From Nonlabens arenilitoris (GTDB lineage Bacteria > Bacteroidota > Bacteroidia > Flavobacteriales > Flavobacteriaceae), in the NCBI RefSeq assembly GCF_002954765.1, contig NZ_MTPW01000001.1:3113501-3177500 (forward strand): 64,000 nucleotides of DNA. Reading direction: 5' to 3'. Numbering within the stretch: position 1 is the stretch's first letter; each line of letters starts with the position of its first letter. This document shows positions 19,999-30,166 of this stretch, in pieces. The position numbers and the translations under genes were made by a program. The notes under the pieces are model-generated. The model had not been told where the DNA came from. It searched no databases and saw only the letters and a list, made by a program, of their open reading frames with translations.

Positions 19999-21999
19999 AT
20001 GAAATTTAAGATACAATCAGAATTTAAACCTACAGGCGATCAACCTAAAGCGATCAAATCGTTAGTAGAAGGAATTAATAATGGTGATAAATACCAGACA
20101 CTTTTAGGTGTTACGGGAAGTGGTAAAACGTTTACAGCTGCAAATGTTATACAAGAAACACAACGACCTACATTAATCCTTTCACATAATAAAACTCTAG
20201 CGGCTCAACTTTACTCTGAGATGAAAGCTTTTTTCCCAGATAATGCTGTTGAATATTTTGTGTCTTATTACGATTATTATCAGCCAGAAGCCTTTATCCC
20301 TAGTAGTGGTACTTATATCGAGAAAGATCTTTCCATTAATGAGGATATAGAAAAGATGCGATTAAGCACTACATCTGCCCTATTATCAGGTCGTCGTGAT
20401 GTAATCGTGGTAGCATCTGTGTCGTGTCTGTATGGTATAGGTAATCCAGTAGAGTTTCAAAAAAATGTAATAAGACTTAAACGTGATCAAATCATAGCGC
20501 GCACCCAATTGTTACATCAACTGGTTCAAAGTTTATATTCTAGAACTACCGCAGATTTTAATCGCGGTAATTTTAGAATCAATGGAGATACCATAGATGT
20601 CTTCCCTAGTTATGCCGACTATGCGTTTAAGATTCATTTTTTTGGTGATGAGATCGAATTAATTGAAACATTCAATCCAGTTGATGGGAGATTGATGGAA
20701 CAATGGAAAGAGATTACTATATATCCTGCAAATATGTTTGTCACATCGCCAGATGTTTTACAAAATGCAATACACAGTATTCAAGAAGATCTAGTTAAAC
20801 AAGTTGAATATTTTAAAGAAATAGGGAAACCACTTGAGGCTAAACGACTGCAGGAAAGAACAGAATTTGATTTAGAAATGATTAGAGAATTAGGTTATTG
20901 TTCTGGTATTGAAAATTATAGCCGTTATCTAGATGGTAGATTACCAGGCACACGTCCATTCTGTCTATTAGATTATTTTCCTGAAGACTTTTTAATGGTC
21001 ATAGATGAAAGTCATGTGACCGTTCCACAAGTAAGTGCTATGTATGGTGGTGATCGGTCCCGTAAGGAGAACCTAGTAGATTACGGATTTCGTTTACCAG
21101 CAGCAATGGATAACAGACCTTTAAAATTTGAAGAGTTTGAAATGCTGCAAAATCAAGTATTATATGTAAGCGCCACACCTGCTGACTATGAACTAGAAAA
21201 AACGGAAGGAGTATATACAGAGCAAATTATAAGGCCTACAGGACTATTAGATCCTGTTATTGAAGTAAGGCCTAGCCAAAACCAAATTGACGATTTAGTT
21301 GAAGAAATTCATAAAAGAGTTGATCTAGATGAGCGTGTTCTAGTAACTACACTTACCAAAAGAATGGCCGAAGAACTTACTAAATATTTATCACGCATTT
21401 CAATAAGATGTCGTTACATACATAGTGATGTAGATACTTTAGAACGTGTCGCTATAATGCATGATTTGCGTAGTGGTTTATTTGATGTTCTCATAGGAGT
21501 AAATTTACTAAGAGAAGGATTAGACCTTCCAGAAGTATCACTAGTAGCAATACTAGATGCTGATAAGGAAGGCTTTTTAAGAAACAATAGATCCTTAACG
21601 CAAACTATAGGTCGTGCTGCTCGTAATGTAAACGGTCTGGCTATTTTATATGCAGATAAGATTACAAATAGTATGCAAATGACTATCGATCAAACGGAAT
21701 ATCGTAGATCAAAACAAATAGCGTATAACGAAGCCCATGGTCTAAAACCTATGGCAATAAAGAAAACTTTAGAAACCGCACTCACCAAAAAGAGAGAAGC
21801 TACATATACCATTGAAAAATCATTAAATCTTGCTGCTGCCGAGGAAGAAGCAACTTATTTAAGTAAAGATAAGCTAGAACAGAAGATTAGAGATACTAGA
21901 AAACAGATGGAAAAAGCAGCGAAAGAACTTGATTTTATGGAAGCCGCAAGATTGAGAGATCAGATTAAAATGTTACAAGAGAAAGTAAAAGAGGCATAA
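19999..21999 (+). CDS. uvrB: Excinuclease ABC subunit B
   Basis: UvrB verifies DNA damage and loads UvrC in nucleotide excision repair. The 666-aa length is normal. Walker A GVTGSGKT is near residues 36-43, the beta-hairpin YYDYYQPEAF near 91-100, the DESH helicase motif II near 334, and LIGVNLLREGLDLPE plus QTIGRAARN mark the C-terminal helicase half. A UVR domain (LEQKIRDTRKQMEKAAKELDF) at about 630-662 binds UvrA/UvrC. The start matches the family (MKFKIQSEFKPTGDQPKAI). No uvrA or uvrC is in the window, though a GIY-YIG exonuclease fusion lies about 9 kb upstream. Confidence 0.98.
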   Translation: MKFKIQSEFKPTGDQPKAIKSLVEGINNGDKYQTLLGVTGSGKTFTAANVIQETQRPTLILSHNKTLAAQLYSEMKAFFPDNAVEYFVSYYDYYQPEAFIPSSGTYIEKDLSINEDIEKMRLSTTSALLSGRRDVIVVASVSCLYGIGNPVEFQKNVIRLKRDQIIARTQLLHQLVQSLYSRTTADFNRGNFRINGDTIDVFPSYADYAFKIHFFGDEIELIETFNPVDGRLMEQWKEITIYPANMFVTSPDVLQNAIHSIQEDLVKQVEYFKEIGKPLEAKRLQERTEFDLEMIRELGYCSGIENYSRYLDGRLPGTRPFCLLDYFPEDFLMVIDESHVTVPQVSAMYGGDRSRKENLVDYGFRLPAAMDNRPLKFEEFEMLQNQVLYVSATPADYELEKTEGVYTEQIIRPTGLLDPVIEVRPSQNQIDDLVEEIHKRVDLDERVLVTTLTKRMAEELTKYLSRISIRCRYIHSDVDTLERVAIMHDLRSGLFDVLIGVNLLREGLDLPEVSLVAILDADKEGFLRNNRSLTQTIGRAARNVNGLAILYADKITNSMQMTIDQTEYRRSKQIAYNEAHGLKPMAIKKTLETALTKKREATYTIEKSLNLAAAEEEATYLSKDKLEQKIRDTRKQMEKAAKELDFMEAARLRDQIKMLQEKVKEA

Positions 22000-22178
22000 A
22001 ACATACAATTCATCAACATTTACTCAATTTTTCAACGATTTAAATCGAGTTTTAACGTTTTAATTCGCTATATAGAAATTAATCACGATTAAGTACACAA
22101 TTAACCACTACTACCTTATACGAGCCTATGTAAACTGATAGTTTTCAAGTATATTGAGATACTCAAAAATAACTACTC

Positions 22179-23417
22179 ATGCTTAAACCCATCATATTTA
22201 CAATAGTCTTTTTATTTTCTTGTCTAGGATTTGCTCAAGTAGGTATAGGTACCGTCGCTCCTACAGCAGATTTAGAAATTATGGCTAGAACGACTTTGGC
22301 TGCTGGAGAACACAACGGTATTATAATTCCTAAAGTCACTGCATTACCGGCTACTACGGCACCATCTGGGACTATTCTATATCTAGAAGGTGGAGCAAAT
22401 GCCGGGTTTTATTTTAGTAATGGTAGTTCTTTCCAAAACGTATCAGATATTTTAAGTGCGAGTGGTAATGGTTCATTTTATAATCGAGGTACCACAACAG
22501 ATGTTACAGTCGATACATCTTCTGATGCTTATAGAATTGGACGCACAGCTTTTGGGCAAGATTCATCCAATGCTGCGATTGTAAGTATAGAAAACGAAAC
22601 ACCTGCTGGCGGAGATAAAAGATTATTAGACCTTGAAAACAGAAACTCGAGTACAGCAGTGGGAACTAACACGTCTTTAATCAACGGAAGCAATACTAGT
22701 ACACCAGGCGGACAGAAAGCTGGAGCTCTATTTAATATTAGTAGTACGGGATTAGGTAGCCATGTTGGTATCGAAAACACTGTTTTGATAAATAATAGTA
22801 GTGTCGTAGAAAATTATGGAATAAACAATATAGTTGATAGTAATTCTACAGCCTCTGCAACTACATATGGAATTAAATCAGAGGTTGGAAACCCAAGCAG
22901 TACGGGAATTAGGTATGGAATTTACAGTACCGTAATTAATGATGGATCACAAGATTCGTATTCTGGATATTTTAGAGGTGATAGTTTTGCTATAAGAAAT
23001 GAAGATGATAGTGACGGATATGACATGCCTACTATCTCTGGAAATGCCGGTCAAGTTTTAACAACAGATGGTACTGGAACAGCTAGTTGGAGTGATGCAA
23101 ATTCTACAGGTTTTAAGACTAATATTAGAGCAATAAGTACAGGTACTGCATTATCTACAGATCATACATTAATAATTTCTGGAAATATTAATATACCTGA
23201 CGCTGTAACAAGCAATACAGGACAAGTATACATCATTGTTCTAGCAGATGGAGCTAATAATCTAGTCGTAACGGCTACTGGAAATGACTTTTTGTATCCA
23301 GGTGGATCTGGAACTCTCAACACATTTGATCTCAACGACTCTGTCGGTGGATTAAGATCCTTAACAATACAGAGTGATGGTACCAATTGGTACGTGATTG
23401 ATCTATTAAGAAACTAG
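22179..23417 (+). CDS. Secreted protein with tail-fibre-like N-terminus, unknown function
   Basis: The 412-aa product has a signal peptide (MLKPIIFTIVFLFSCLGFAQ) followed directly by VGIGTVAPTADLEI, a start seen in many secreted Bacteroidota proteins of trimeric or fibre-like architecture. The middle is low in complexity and rich in Ser, Thr, Asn and Gly. The C-terminal 100 aa (TGQVYIIVLADGANNLVVTATGNDFLYPG...) look like a beta-sandwich cap. No catalytic motif and no T9SS signal were recognised. A terminator follows, and the gene stands alone between uvrB and hsp20. Confidence 0.75.
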   Translation: MLKPIIFTIVFLFSCLGFAQVGIGTVAPTADLEIMARTTLAAGEHNGIIIPKVTALPATTAPSGTILYLEGGANAGFYFSNGSSFQNVSDILSASGNGSFYNRGTTTDVTVDTSSDAYRIGRTAFGQDSSNAAIVSIENETPAGGDKRLLDLENRNSSTAVGTNTSLINGSNTSTPGGQKAGALFNISSTGLGSHVGIENTVLINNSSVVENYGINNIVDSNSTASATTYGIKSEVGNPSSTGIRYGIYSTVINDGSQDSYSGYFRGDSFAIRNEDDSDGYDMPTISGNAGQVLTTDGTGTASWSDANSTGFKTNIRAISTGTALSTDHTLIISGNINIPDAVTSNTGQVYIIVLADGANNLVVTATGNDFLYPGGSGTLNTFDLNDSVGGLRSLTIQSDGTNWYVIDLLRN

Positions 23418-23426
23418 TTAACTATA

Positions 23427-23460
23427 AAAAAATCCCAGCCATTCTAGCTGGGATTTTTTC
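23427..23460 (+). terminator. Rho-independent terminator, probably bidirectional
   Basis: A 13-bp perfect stem AAAAAATCCCAGC (23427-23439) pairs with GCTGGGATTTTTT (23447-23459) around a 7-nt loop. It lies 9 bp after the secreted-protein gene and could also end leftward transcripts from hsp20. Confidence 0.88.
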
Positions 23461-23537
23461 TTTAAATTAAAAGAAGGATTGATATCTAATCAAAAAGTCT
23501 TTTAATGAAGCTTAACGCTTAAATCTAATCGCTTTAA

Positions 23538-23966
23538 TTATTTTAAAGAAATCATGCGCTTCGGCTGTGGTAATGCTTCTTCTTTTTTAGGAAGTACAAT
23601 ATTTAAGATACCATCATTATAATCTGCTGCTATGTTTTCTTTATTCACCGTATCTGGTAGATTAAAGCTGCGTTTGAATGATTTTAATGTAAACTCTTTA
23701 CGAGTAAATTGCTCTGTTTTTTCTTCCTTATCATTAGTCACTTCAGAAGAGATGGTTAATACATCCTGATCTACCTCAATAGAAATATTTTCTTTTTTAA
23801 AACCGGGAATGATCATGTCTAATTCAAATTTATCATCTGCTTCAGATATATTGACGGCAGGATTCCAGGTTTTTAGAGGTGCTGTACCACCCATAAAATC
23901 ATTTGTAAACATTTCATCAATTAAAGATGGTAACCAATTGTTTGCTGTTGTATGTGCAAGTTTCAT
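23538..23966 (-). CDS. Small heat shock protein, Hsp20 family
   Basis: The 142-aa protein carries an alpha-crystallin domain across about residues 35-135. It has the typical VNISEADDKFELDMIIPGFKKENISIEV opening (in part), and the segment near ADYNDGILNIVLPK holds the G-I-L-N-I/V-x-L signature. It acts as an ATP-independent holdase for unfolded proteins. A TAnnTTTG-type promoter lies 40 bp upstream. The gene is monocistronic, and its stop faces the upstream terminator. Confidence 0.93.
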   Translation of the reverse strand: MKLAHTTANNWLPSLIDEMFTNDFMGGTAPLKTWNPAVNISEADDKFELDMIIPGFKKENISIEVDQDVLTISSEVTNDKEEKTEQFTRKEFTLKSFKRSFNLPDTVNKENIAADYNDGILNIVLPKKEEALPQPKRMISLK

Positions 23967-24005
23967 AAAATTATTTTTTTAAAGTTCAACTTGCTAACCA
24001 TTAGA

Positions 24006-24013
24006 CAAAACTA
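24006..24013 (-). promoter_or_regulatory. Possible Bacteroidota -7 element for hsp20
   Basis: Minus-strand TAGTTTTG fits the TAnnTTTG consensus, 40 bp before the hsp20 start. No convincing -33 box at the usual spacing was seen. Confidence 0.4.
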
Positions 24014-24077
24014 ATACCAACGAACAAAACAAGACTTTATGTCATTTTATTTGGGATAATAAATGACAATATGTCTG

Positions 24078-24488
24078 TTAATTATGATTTCGCTGGTGTA
24101 TAGACATTAATTCTGATGGTGGAATCTCACCATGTGGATATTTTTCCATGGTATGGAGTAAAGTATCGACTGTGGTTTTACGTATACCGTATTTAAGCGC
24201 TGTTTGATATAATAATTGCAATTCAGCACTGTCTACATGACCATCAATATGCATCATTAACATTAATCTATGAAAATGCACTATCCTTTTTACAAATTGT
24301 TGAGGAACTGTAATTTTTAATTCTTCAGGATGTTCAACCATATGCGATAACTCTCCTTCATCTAATTCCAGCCGTTTACCTATTGCGTGAATGAAAGCAA
24401 TTTCCTCCTTCTTTATATGCTGGTCAGCGTGCGCCATAATGATAAGTTCGCTCAATATCGCTTTCTTTTCTTCGAGAGTATAGGTCAT
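24078..24488 (-). CDS. TerB-like helical protein
   Basis: The 136-aa all-helical protein resembles the TerB (tellurite-resistance B-like) fold. It has two acidic EF-hand-like stretches, AHADQHIKKEEIAFI near residues 19-33 and MHIDGHVDSAELQLL near 78-93, in the duplicated helical arrangement. TerB-like domains bind metal in some proteins and are common as stand-alone cytoplasmic proteins in Bacteroidota. Nothing in the neighbourhood (hsp20, esterase) links it to tellurite, so no resistance function is claimed. Confidence 0.75.
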   Translation of the reverse strand: MTYTLEEKKAILSELIIMAHADQHIKKEEIAFIHAIGKRLELDEGELSHMVEHPEELKITVPQQFVKRIVHFHRLMLMMHIDGHVDSAELQLLYQTALKYGIRKTTVDTLLHTMEKYPHGEIPPSELMSIHQRNHN

Positions 24489-24532
24489 GATTCATAATTT
24501 ACAGATAGCAATTTAATAGATTTATTTGAGTC

Positions 24533-24540
24533 TATATTTG
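24533..24540 (+). promoter_or_regulatory. Possible -7 element for the esterase gene
   Basis: TATATTTG matches the Bacteroidota TAnnTTTG consensus, 29 bp before the ATG at 24570, in the short divergent gap with the TerB-like gene. Confidence 0.5.
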
Positions 24541-24569
24541 TAAGCTTATTTATTTAATGAGATGAACCT

Positions 24570-25337
24570 ATGAAATTACTACTTATACTATGTTACTTTA
24601 CAAGTAATATAATAATTGCACAACAGGTCATCATTGATTCTGTACAATATAATGATGGATATAGAAAAATAAGGTTATACCTTCCTGATAACTATCAGAA
24701 AACTCAATTTCCTCTTCTAGTGATGATGGATGCACAAAATTTATTTGACACGTCAACGAGTTATTCTGGAGAATGGAACGTAGATGAAAGCATCTCTTCC
24801 TTTCCTATAAATGATCAAGCTATAGTCATAGGAATTGATCATGGTAATGAACTACGAATGGAAGAATTAACACCTTTTAAAAATGAAAAGTATGGTGGTG
24901 GAAATGCCGAAGTTTTTCTTTCATGGATGATGAAAGATGCAATTCCTAAAACAATACTAAAGCATCAATTAAACATTAACTCTGATAAGATAGCGATTGC
25001 AGGTAGCTCTCTAGGAGGATTGTTTTCCTTCTATGCGGCAGTTCAACATCCAGACTTTTTTCAAACAGCAGGTATCTTCTCGCCTTCTTTTTGGTGGAGT
25101 GAGAAAAGTTTTGAATTGATCCATCAACATTCTAATTTAGATAATCAACATTATTTTTTCGCAGCTGGAACAGAAGAAGGAGAAGATATGTTAGTAGATT
25201 TAAAACGTATGCATGACATAGCTCTTCAAAAAGGTGCTACAGTTACCTATCTTGAAGAAAAAGGAGCACAACATAACGAGGCTCAATGGCGAGCGACTTT
25301 TCTTCCTTTTTACCATACATGGATCCATAGCTTATAA
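24570..25337 (+). CDS. Secreted putative esterase (alpha/beta hydrolase, esterase D family)
   Basis: The 255-aa protein has a short signal peptide (MKLLLILCYFTSNIIIAQQ). The nucleophile elbow AGSSLGG (about residues 144-150) sits in the putative-esterase context GSSLGGLFSFYAAVQHPDFF, followed by the FSPSFWW segment typical of this family (enterochelin esterase/IroE-like). His in KGAQHNEAQW near 231 is the likely catalytic base. It probably hydrolyses an ester in the periplasm, but the substrate is unknown and no siderophore genes are nearby. Confidence 0.85.
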   Translation: MKLLLILCYFTSNIIIAQQVIIDSVQYNDGYRKIRLYLPDNYQKTQFPLLVMMDAQNLFDTSTSYSGEWNVDESISSFPINDQAIVIGIDHGNELRMEELTPFKNEKYGGGNAEVFLSWMMKDAIPKTILKHQLNINSDKIAIAGSSLGGLFSFYAAVQHPDFFQTAGIFSPSFWWSEKSFELIHQHSNLDNQHYFFAAGTEEGEDMLVDLKRMHDIALQKGATVTYLEEKGAQHNEAQWRATFLPFYHTWIHSL

Positions 25338-25403
25338 TGTAAAAAATGGTTAGTTGTGATTATTTTAACCAGTAAATCTAATTTCTTACCCTAAATTGAG
25401 GTA

Positions 25404-26672
25404 ATGAAATTCATTTATTTAAGAATAAAATCCTTCATTAATAGTATAACAGGTAGTATCGCTTTCTACCCAACACTATATGCTGTAATCGCCCTTGCGT
25501 TTGCCTTTATAATGAAATGGTTAGAGTCACAAGGTATTTCTAGATATCTACAAAACTCATTCTCTCCATTAGTAGTGAATGATGTTGATACAGCAAGAAA
25601 TATACTAACTACACTTATCGCTGGTGGGATAAGTATTTTAGTATTTTCTTTTTCTATGGTGATGCTATTATTGAGTCAGGCTGCTACTAATTATTCTCCC
25701 AGAGTATTACCTAGTCTGATATCAAATAAAACGCATCAATTTATTTTGGGAGCTTTTTTATCCAGTATCATCTATAATATCATCACTATTATAGGTATCG
25801 AGCCTACCGGAAAGGATTATCAAATTCCAGGCTTCTCAGTACTTATAGGTATCATTACAGCTTTAATAGCTCTAGCAGCGTTTGTCTACTTTATACATAG
25901 TATTTCTTCTAGCATTCAAATCAACAACATACTTAAAAACATTTACCAAAATTCAAAACATCAATTAGAAATTGAAATTGAAAACGATAATGATCATAAC
26001 GAATTTCCAGACTCTAATAATTGGAAAACCTATAATTCAGTTCAATCAGGTACTATTCAAAATATAAGTTCAACTAGCTTGAAAAGTTACTGCGCTGAAC
26101 AAGACATTCAAATAGAAATATTATTTCATAAAGGAGAGTATCTAATCATTGATAGCCCTTTATTTAAATGCAATAAAGAACTAGACCAGAACGAAACTGA
26201 TGAAATACTTAAAAATTTTCTATACCAAGAATCAGAAATTGTAAAAGACAATTATACACTAGGCTTTAAACAAATTACAGAAATAGGAATTAAGGCAATG
26301 TCTCCTGGTATCAATGATCCAGGAACAGCTATTAATACTATTAATTTTCTTACAGATTTATTTGCATTAAGACTACAAAGGTCTGATCATTCTATATTAA
26401 CCGTTGATAATCGACCTTTTGTAAAGCTATCAATAACACCTTTTGATTATTTAATGCACAATATTCTAGCACCATATAGAAATTATTGTAGTCATGATTT
26501 TACCGTAATGATGTCATTAATTCAAATGATCAATCGATTAAAAAAATGTAAACATAATAACAGTGAGTATTCAAACATATTGAATAACCAGCTAGAATTA
26601 ATGATGAATGACGCAGAACAAGAAATTAAAAATCCTAAAGATTTAGAAATTCTCAAAAATTCAATTGATTAA
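25404..26672 (+). CDS. DUF2254 family membrane protein
   Basis: The 422-aa protein has four hydrophobic segments in the first 180 residues (near 18-38, 68-92, 112-132 and 142-165). They are interrupted by the family's [13 protein letters not shown] motif near 92-104. A soluble C-terminal half follows, with [19 protein letters not shown] (about 289-307), a stretch strongly conserved in DUF2254. Location is the inner membrane; biochemical role unknown. It converges with panB; the two stop codons overlap. Confidence 0.88.
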   Translation: MKFIYLRIKSFINSITGSIAFYPTLYAVIALAFAFIMKWLESQGISRYLQNSFSPLVVNDVDTARNILTTLIAGGISILVFSFSMVMLLLSQAATNYSPRVLPSLISNKTHQFILGAFLSSIIYNIITIIGIEPTGKDYQIPGFSVLIGIITALIALAAFVYFIHSISSSIQINNILKNIYQNSKHQLEIEIENDNDHNEFPDSNNWKTYNSVQSGTIQNISSTSLKSYCAEQDIQIEILFHKGEYLIIDSPLFKCNKELDQNETDEILKNFLYQESEIVKDNYTLGFKQITEIGIKAMSPGINDPGTAINTINFLTDLFALRLQRSDHSILTVDNRPFVKLSITPFDYLMHNILAPYRNYCSHDFTVMMSLIQMINRLKKCKHNNSEYSNILNNQLELMMNDAEQEIKNPKDLEILKNSID

Positions 26673-27487
26673 TACTGCTCCTTATCATTAGGAAAATCAA
26701 CGTCCTTTACATCCTTAACATACTGACTTACAGCATTTCCCATATCTTCATATAGGTTTAAATAACGTCTTAAGAAACGTGGATTAAACTCATGTGTCAT
26801 CCCAAACATGTCGTGAGAAACTAGCACCTGACCATCCACACCACTACCAGCACCTATTCCTATTACTGGAATAGTTAAACTATCTGCTACTTCTTGTGCA
26901 AGTGCTGCTGGCACTTTTTCTAAAACTATGGCAAAACAACCCCATCGTTGTAAGGCTAGAGCATCTTCCTTGAGTTTTTCAGCCTCTGCCTTTTCTTTTG
27001 CTCTAACCGTGTAAGTTCCAAATTTATAAATAGATTGTGGCGTTAAACCTAAATGTCCCATAACAGGTATACCTGCATGTAAAATACGTTTAATAGAATC
27101 CTTTACCTCACTTCCACCTTCTAACTTAACAGAGTGACCACCACTTTCTTTCATAATACGGATCGCACTACGCAAAGCTTCTTTAGGATCACTTTGATAA
27201 CTACCGAAGGGTAAATCCACAACTACTAAAGATCGCTCAACCGCTCTCACCACACTGCTTGCATGATAAATCATTTGATCCAGCGTTATAGGTAACGTTG
27301 TCTCATGTCCTGCCATAACATTACTAGCACTATCTCCTACTAGAATAACATCTATACCAGCACTATCTATAATGCGCGCCATGGTATAATCATATGCCGT
27401 TAACATTGATATTTTTTCATTATTACGTTTCATCTCAGTAAGCGATTTTACTGTGATCCTTTTGTATTCTTTTTTTGCAGTTGACAT
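26669..27487 (-). CDS. panB: 3-methyl-2-oxobutanoate hydroxymethyltransferase
   Basis: PanB makes ketopantoate from alpha-ketoisovalerate and 5,10-methylene-THF, the first committed step of pantothenate and CoA synthesis. At 272 aa it has normal length. Visible family motifs are [16 protein letters not shown] (substrate loop), [31 protein letters not shown] and [16 protein letters not shown]. No panC is adjacent. The stop overlaps that of the convergent DUF2254 gene. Confidence 0.96.
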   Translation of the reverse strand: MSTAKKEYKRITVKSLTEMKRNNEKISMLTAYDYTMARIIDSAGIDVILVGDSASNVMAGHETTLPITLDQMIYHASSVVRAVERSLVVVDLPFGSYQSDPKEALRSAIRIMKESGGHSVKLEGGSEVKDSIKRILHAGIPVMGHLGLTPQSIYKFGTYTVRAKEKAEAEKLKEDALALQRWGCFAIVLEKVPAALAQEVADSLTIPVIGIGAGSGVDGQVLVSHDMFGMTHEFNPRFLRRYLNLYEDMGNAVSQYVKDVKDVDFPNDKEQY

Positions 27488-27545
27488 AATTTTGGCAATA
27501 TATATTTAGTAAAAATACTAATATTACCACACTAAACTAGACAAC

Positions 27546-28037
27546 ATGAGAAGCTCTTTACTTTTGATAGGATTTATAGTTATTGCTTTCGCGAAAGCGT
27601 TTTCACAACAACCTACTGTCAATGATAGCGTTACAGTCACAAAAAACATATCTGAAAAACAAAAACCTGCTGAAGCGGTTAGAGATTTTTTTGACTTTTT
27701 TCATAAAAAAGACACCGTTTCTATGAAATTGATGATGGTTGATCATATCATACTTAATTCACTTATTATTTCTGAAACTAAAGGAAGAAAAATTATCCAT
27801 ACACCTGTGGATTCTTTTTTAAAAAGTATAGCACAGATTCCTGATAGTGTAAGCTTTGAAGAACGATTAATTCAAATAAAAACTACTAATAGTAAGGACA
27901 TAGCTACTGTAAATGCGAGTTATGAGTTTTATATGAATGAAGGTTTTACCCACAACGGTACAAATGTATTTACCTTACTCTATATAGATGATAAATGGAA
28001 AATAGCTTCCATAACGGACACTAGACAATATCCATAA
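27546..28037 (+). CDS. Secreted NTF2-like protein
   Basis: The 163-aa protein has a signal peptide (MRSSLLLIGFIVIAFAKAFSQ), part of which is encoded by the dispersed palindrome. The rest fits the nuclear transport factor 2/SnoaL-like fold: a helix with PAEAVRDFFDFFHKKD, then strands ending with FTLLYIDDKWKIASITDTRQ. Such lone secreted NTF2-like proteins are common in flavobacteria and lack a known substrate. It converges with the PH-domain genes with only 3 bp between stops. Confidence 0.78.
   Translation: MRSSLLLIGFIVIAFAKAFSQQPTVNDSVTVTKNISEKQKPAEAVRDFFDFFHKKDTVSMKLMMVDHIILNSLIISETKGRKIIHTPVDSFLKSIAQIPDSVSFEERLIQIKTTNSKDIATVNASYEFYMNEGFTHNGTNVFTLLYIDDKWKIASITDTRQYP
27585..27598. repeat. 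Dispersed palindrome copy 5 (in coding sequence)
   Basis: Perfect GCTTTCGCGAAAGC, read as Ala-Phe-Ala-Lys-Ala in the signal peptide of the NTF2-like protein. Confidence 0.95.
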
Positions 28038-28040
28038 TCT

Positions 28041-29570
28041 CTACATCCAATTTTTTGTAGATTGAATAACATGATTATTAATGTCATTTTGCATGACATT
28101 AATCTCCTTTTCTATCAAATATTTTAACTGTCTAGAGCCACCAGCAGTATGTAATTTAAGATGAGCTTCTCCTCGTTTTTTTATAAAAATACTGCGCCAT
28201 TTTTCTATAGCTTGAGTTTTATAAACTGGTGATATAATTACTGAATTGAATAACCATCCTTTATAAAACACAACAAAATCGTCGTCTCTTATTACTCTAC
28301 TATTTTTACCGTACTGATAGCCCATAAATCCTATGGCTATTATAAAGCACACGGGAATTATAATAGCCCAGTAGTATTGAAAAAAGATAGCCATCGCCGC
28401 TAATGGTAGACCGAATATACTAGCGATATACATATCTAATCGTGCATGCGACCATGGATTAGTTAATAATTCTTTTTCTGATTGTTCTATAGATTCTTCA
28501 AATATTAAATGTTGTAATTGAGATTGTAATGCAGGATGACATGCTGGTACTTCAACACTAGATATTATATTATTTTGAGATTGTGCTTGATAGATACGTG
28601 CTGTTTTAAAATTCAACAGTTTACGTAAAGGATTGGAATGAAATTCTAATATTTGTATTTTAGATAGTGGAATTTTTATTTCCTTTTTATTCAACAATCC
28701 CATACGCACTTCAAGATGATCATCTTTTAATATCATTTTATAATCATAAAATTTATTAATAGACATTAACAAACTAACTACAATAGAAGCTATTAAAAAC
28801 ATAACAACTGCACTTAAAATGACAACCAGTATAGAGTATCCAAAAGCTTCAGGTTGTTTTACCGCTTGCTCTAAATCCACATCCACGGATTCAAAAATAT
28901 CACCAAAAAAGTTCTCTACTACATCTTTTATTTTATACCAAAACCCTATGATAACACCGATGGCTAGACCACCACTACGTAAATGATTTTGAGTTATCCC
29001 AACCTTTAAAAGGTCTATAAAACTTAATTCTAATATAAGTTTAGAATCTATCGTTGACGTCATGTCATTGTTGCTAACTATGGAGTCAGCAGTCTCAATA
29101 ACATTAGAGTCAATTATTAAGTGCTGTTTTTTTAAGCCTAACAGATCCTTAAATTGTATTGCAAAATGTCGATTTAATGCTGGAATTTCTAATTCTTTAG
29201 CCTTAGAACCAGCAGTATCTATCTCGACCGCTACTATACCTAATAGGCGCTGACCAATATTTTGTGTGATATTTATAGATTGAATGCGCTCTAATGGAAT
29301 GGCTTTACGTTTTTTAAAGATCCATCCTTTTTCGATTATAAGCTCATCACCAGTCACATAAAATTTAAAAAACCAGTATTGAACAATGGGACCTACTAAG
29401 GTAACCATGATTATAAATGCAGAGACAGCAATAACTCCCAAAGTACTATTCCACGACCGCATTGAAAAAGCTGCAAAAAAGACAAATGCAATAAGACCTT
29501 TAATTCCTTTCAGTAAATAGAATAAAATAGATAATTTACTTTGTCTGGTAGGCTGTGAAATATCAAGCAT
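28041..29570 (-). CDS. Bacterial PH-domain membrane protein (YdbT-like)
   Basis: The 509-aa protein has several paired hydrophobic segments (near residues 15-65, 190-270 and 375-420). Between them are PH-like modules of the YdbS/YdbT type, shown by RIQSINITQNIGQRLLGIVAVEIDTAG, KIQILEFHSNPLRKLLNFKTARIYQA and KTQAIEKWRSIF (each in part). It overlaps the upstream 168-aa gene by 8 bp, the common ydbS-ydbT pairing. It sits in the inner membrane; function in the family is poorly known. Confidence 0.87.
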   Translation of the reverse strand: MLDISQPTRQSKLSILFYLLKGIKGLIAFVFFAAFSMRSWNSTLGVIAVSAFIIMVTLVGPIVQYWFFKFYVTGDELIIEKGWIFKKRKAIPLERIQSINITQNIGQRLLGIVAVEIDTAGSKAKELEIPALNRHFAIQFKDLLGLKKQHLIIDSNVIETADSIVSNNDMTSTIDSKLILELSFIDLLKVGITQNHLRSGGLAIGVIIGFWYKIKDVVENFFGDIFESVDVDLEQAVKQPEAFGYSILVVILSAVVMFLIASIVVSLLMSINKFYDYKMILKDDHLEVRMGLLNKKEIKIPLSKIQILEFHSNPLRKLLNFKTARIYQAQSQNNIISSVEVPACHPALQSQLQHLIFEESIEQSEKELLTNPWSHARLDMYIASIFGLPLAAMAIFFQYYWAIIIPVCFIIAIGFMGYQYGKNSRVIRDDDFVVFYKGWLFNSVIISPVYKTQAIEKWRSIFIKKRGEAHLKLHTAGGSRQLKYLIEKEINVMQNDINNHVIQSTKNWM

Positions 29571-30069
29571 GTTGTGCCGTCCTTTGTGAAATGTATTCTT
29601 TAATAAATCTGGCTTTATCTGGGTCTAATCCAGATATGCTTAAATCACTACTTGATCCACCAGCTGTATAAATATCTAATTCACATAATTTAAAATACCT
29701 ATCTATGGGACCATGATTAATTTCAGTGTGTTGAATACGGTTAAAAGGTATCGTTATTTGATGATGAAACAACCAGCCATATCTATAAGTAATATCATTT
29801 TCTCGCAATACATAACCTCGAACAAAGAACTCTTTGTAAGAAATAAAAATGCTAATTATGAGTAATAACACCCAAACACTTCCTGTCGTTTTCCATATCC
29901 AAGGATGATTTTCAACTATAAAAAATGGGATTATCACACCGGCTAGTGATGGAATGAAATAGAACAATTTTGCAACTAATTTTTTATTTAAAAATCGTTT
30001 GGGATGTTTTTCAAAACTACTTTGTTCTATTGAAGGTAGTTGATAAGATAATAATTGTTCATTAGTCAT
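29563..30069 (-). CDS. Bacterial PH-domain membrane protein (YdbS-like)
   Basis: The 168-aa protein has two adjacent membrane segments (about residues 32-75). A single bPH module follows, containing RYGWLFHHQITIPFNRIQHTEI (in part) and the family's LDIYTAGGSSSDLSISGL segment. It is the first gene of the pair with the YdbT-like protein; the 8-bp overlap suggests translational coupling and a complex. Confidence 0.87.
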   Translation of the reverse strand: MTNEQLLSYQLPSIEQSSFEKHPKRFLNKKLVAKLFYFIPSLAGVIIPFFIVENHPWIWKTTGSVWVLLLIISIFISYKEFFVRGYVLRENDITYRYGWLFHHQITIPFNRIQHTEINHGPIDRYFKLCELDIYTAGGSSSDLSISGLDPDKARFIKEYISQRTAQHA

Positions 30070-30166
30070 ATTGATTGATGAGTCTAATTAATTACAGAAA
30101 TGTTACAAAGTCATATTTATCCTTTTAAATACACCCTATTTACCTTTAATTGACATAAATGTAGAT

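Noticed and set aside
24078..24488. Tellurite resistance operon
   Set aside because: Only a TerB-like fold is present; no other ter genes are nearby, so the resistance label is not justified.
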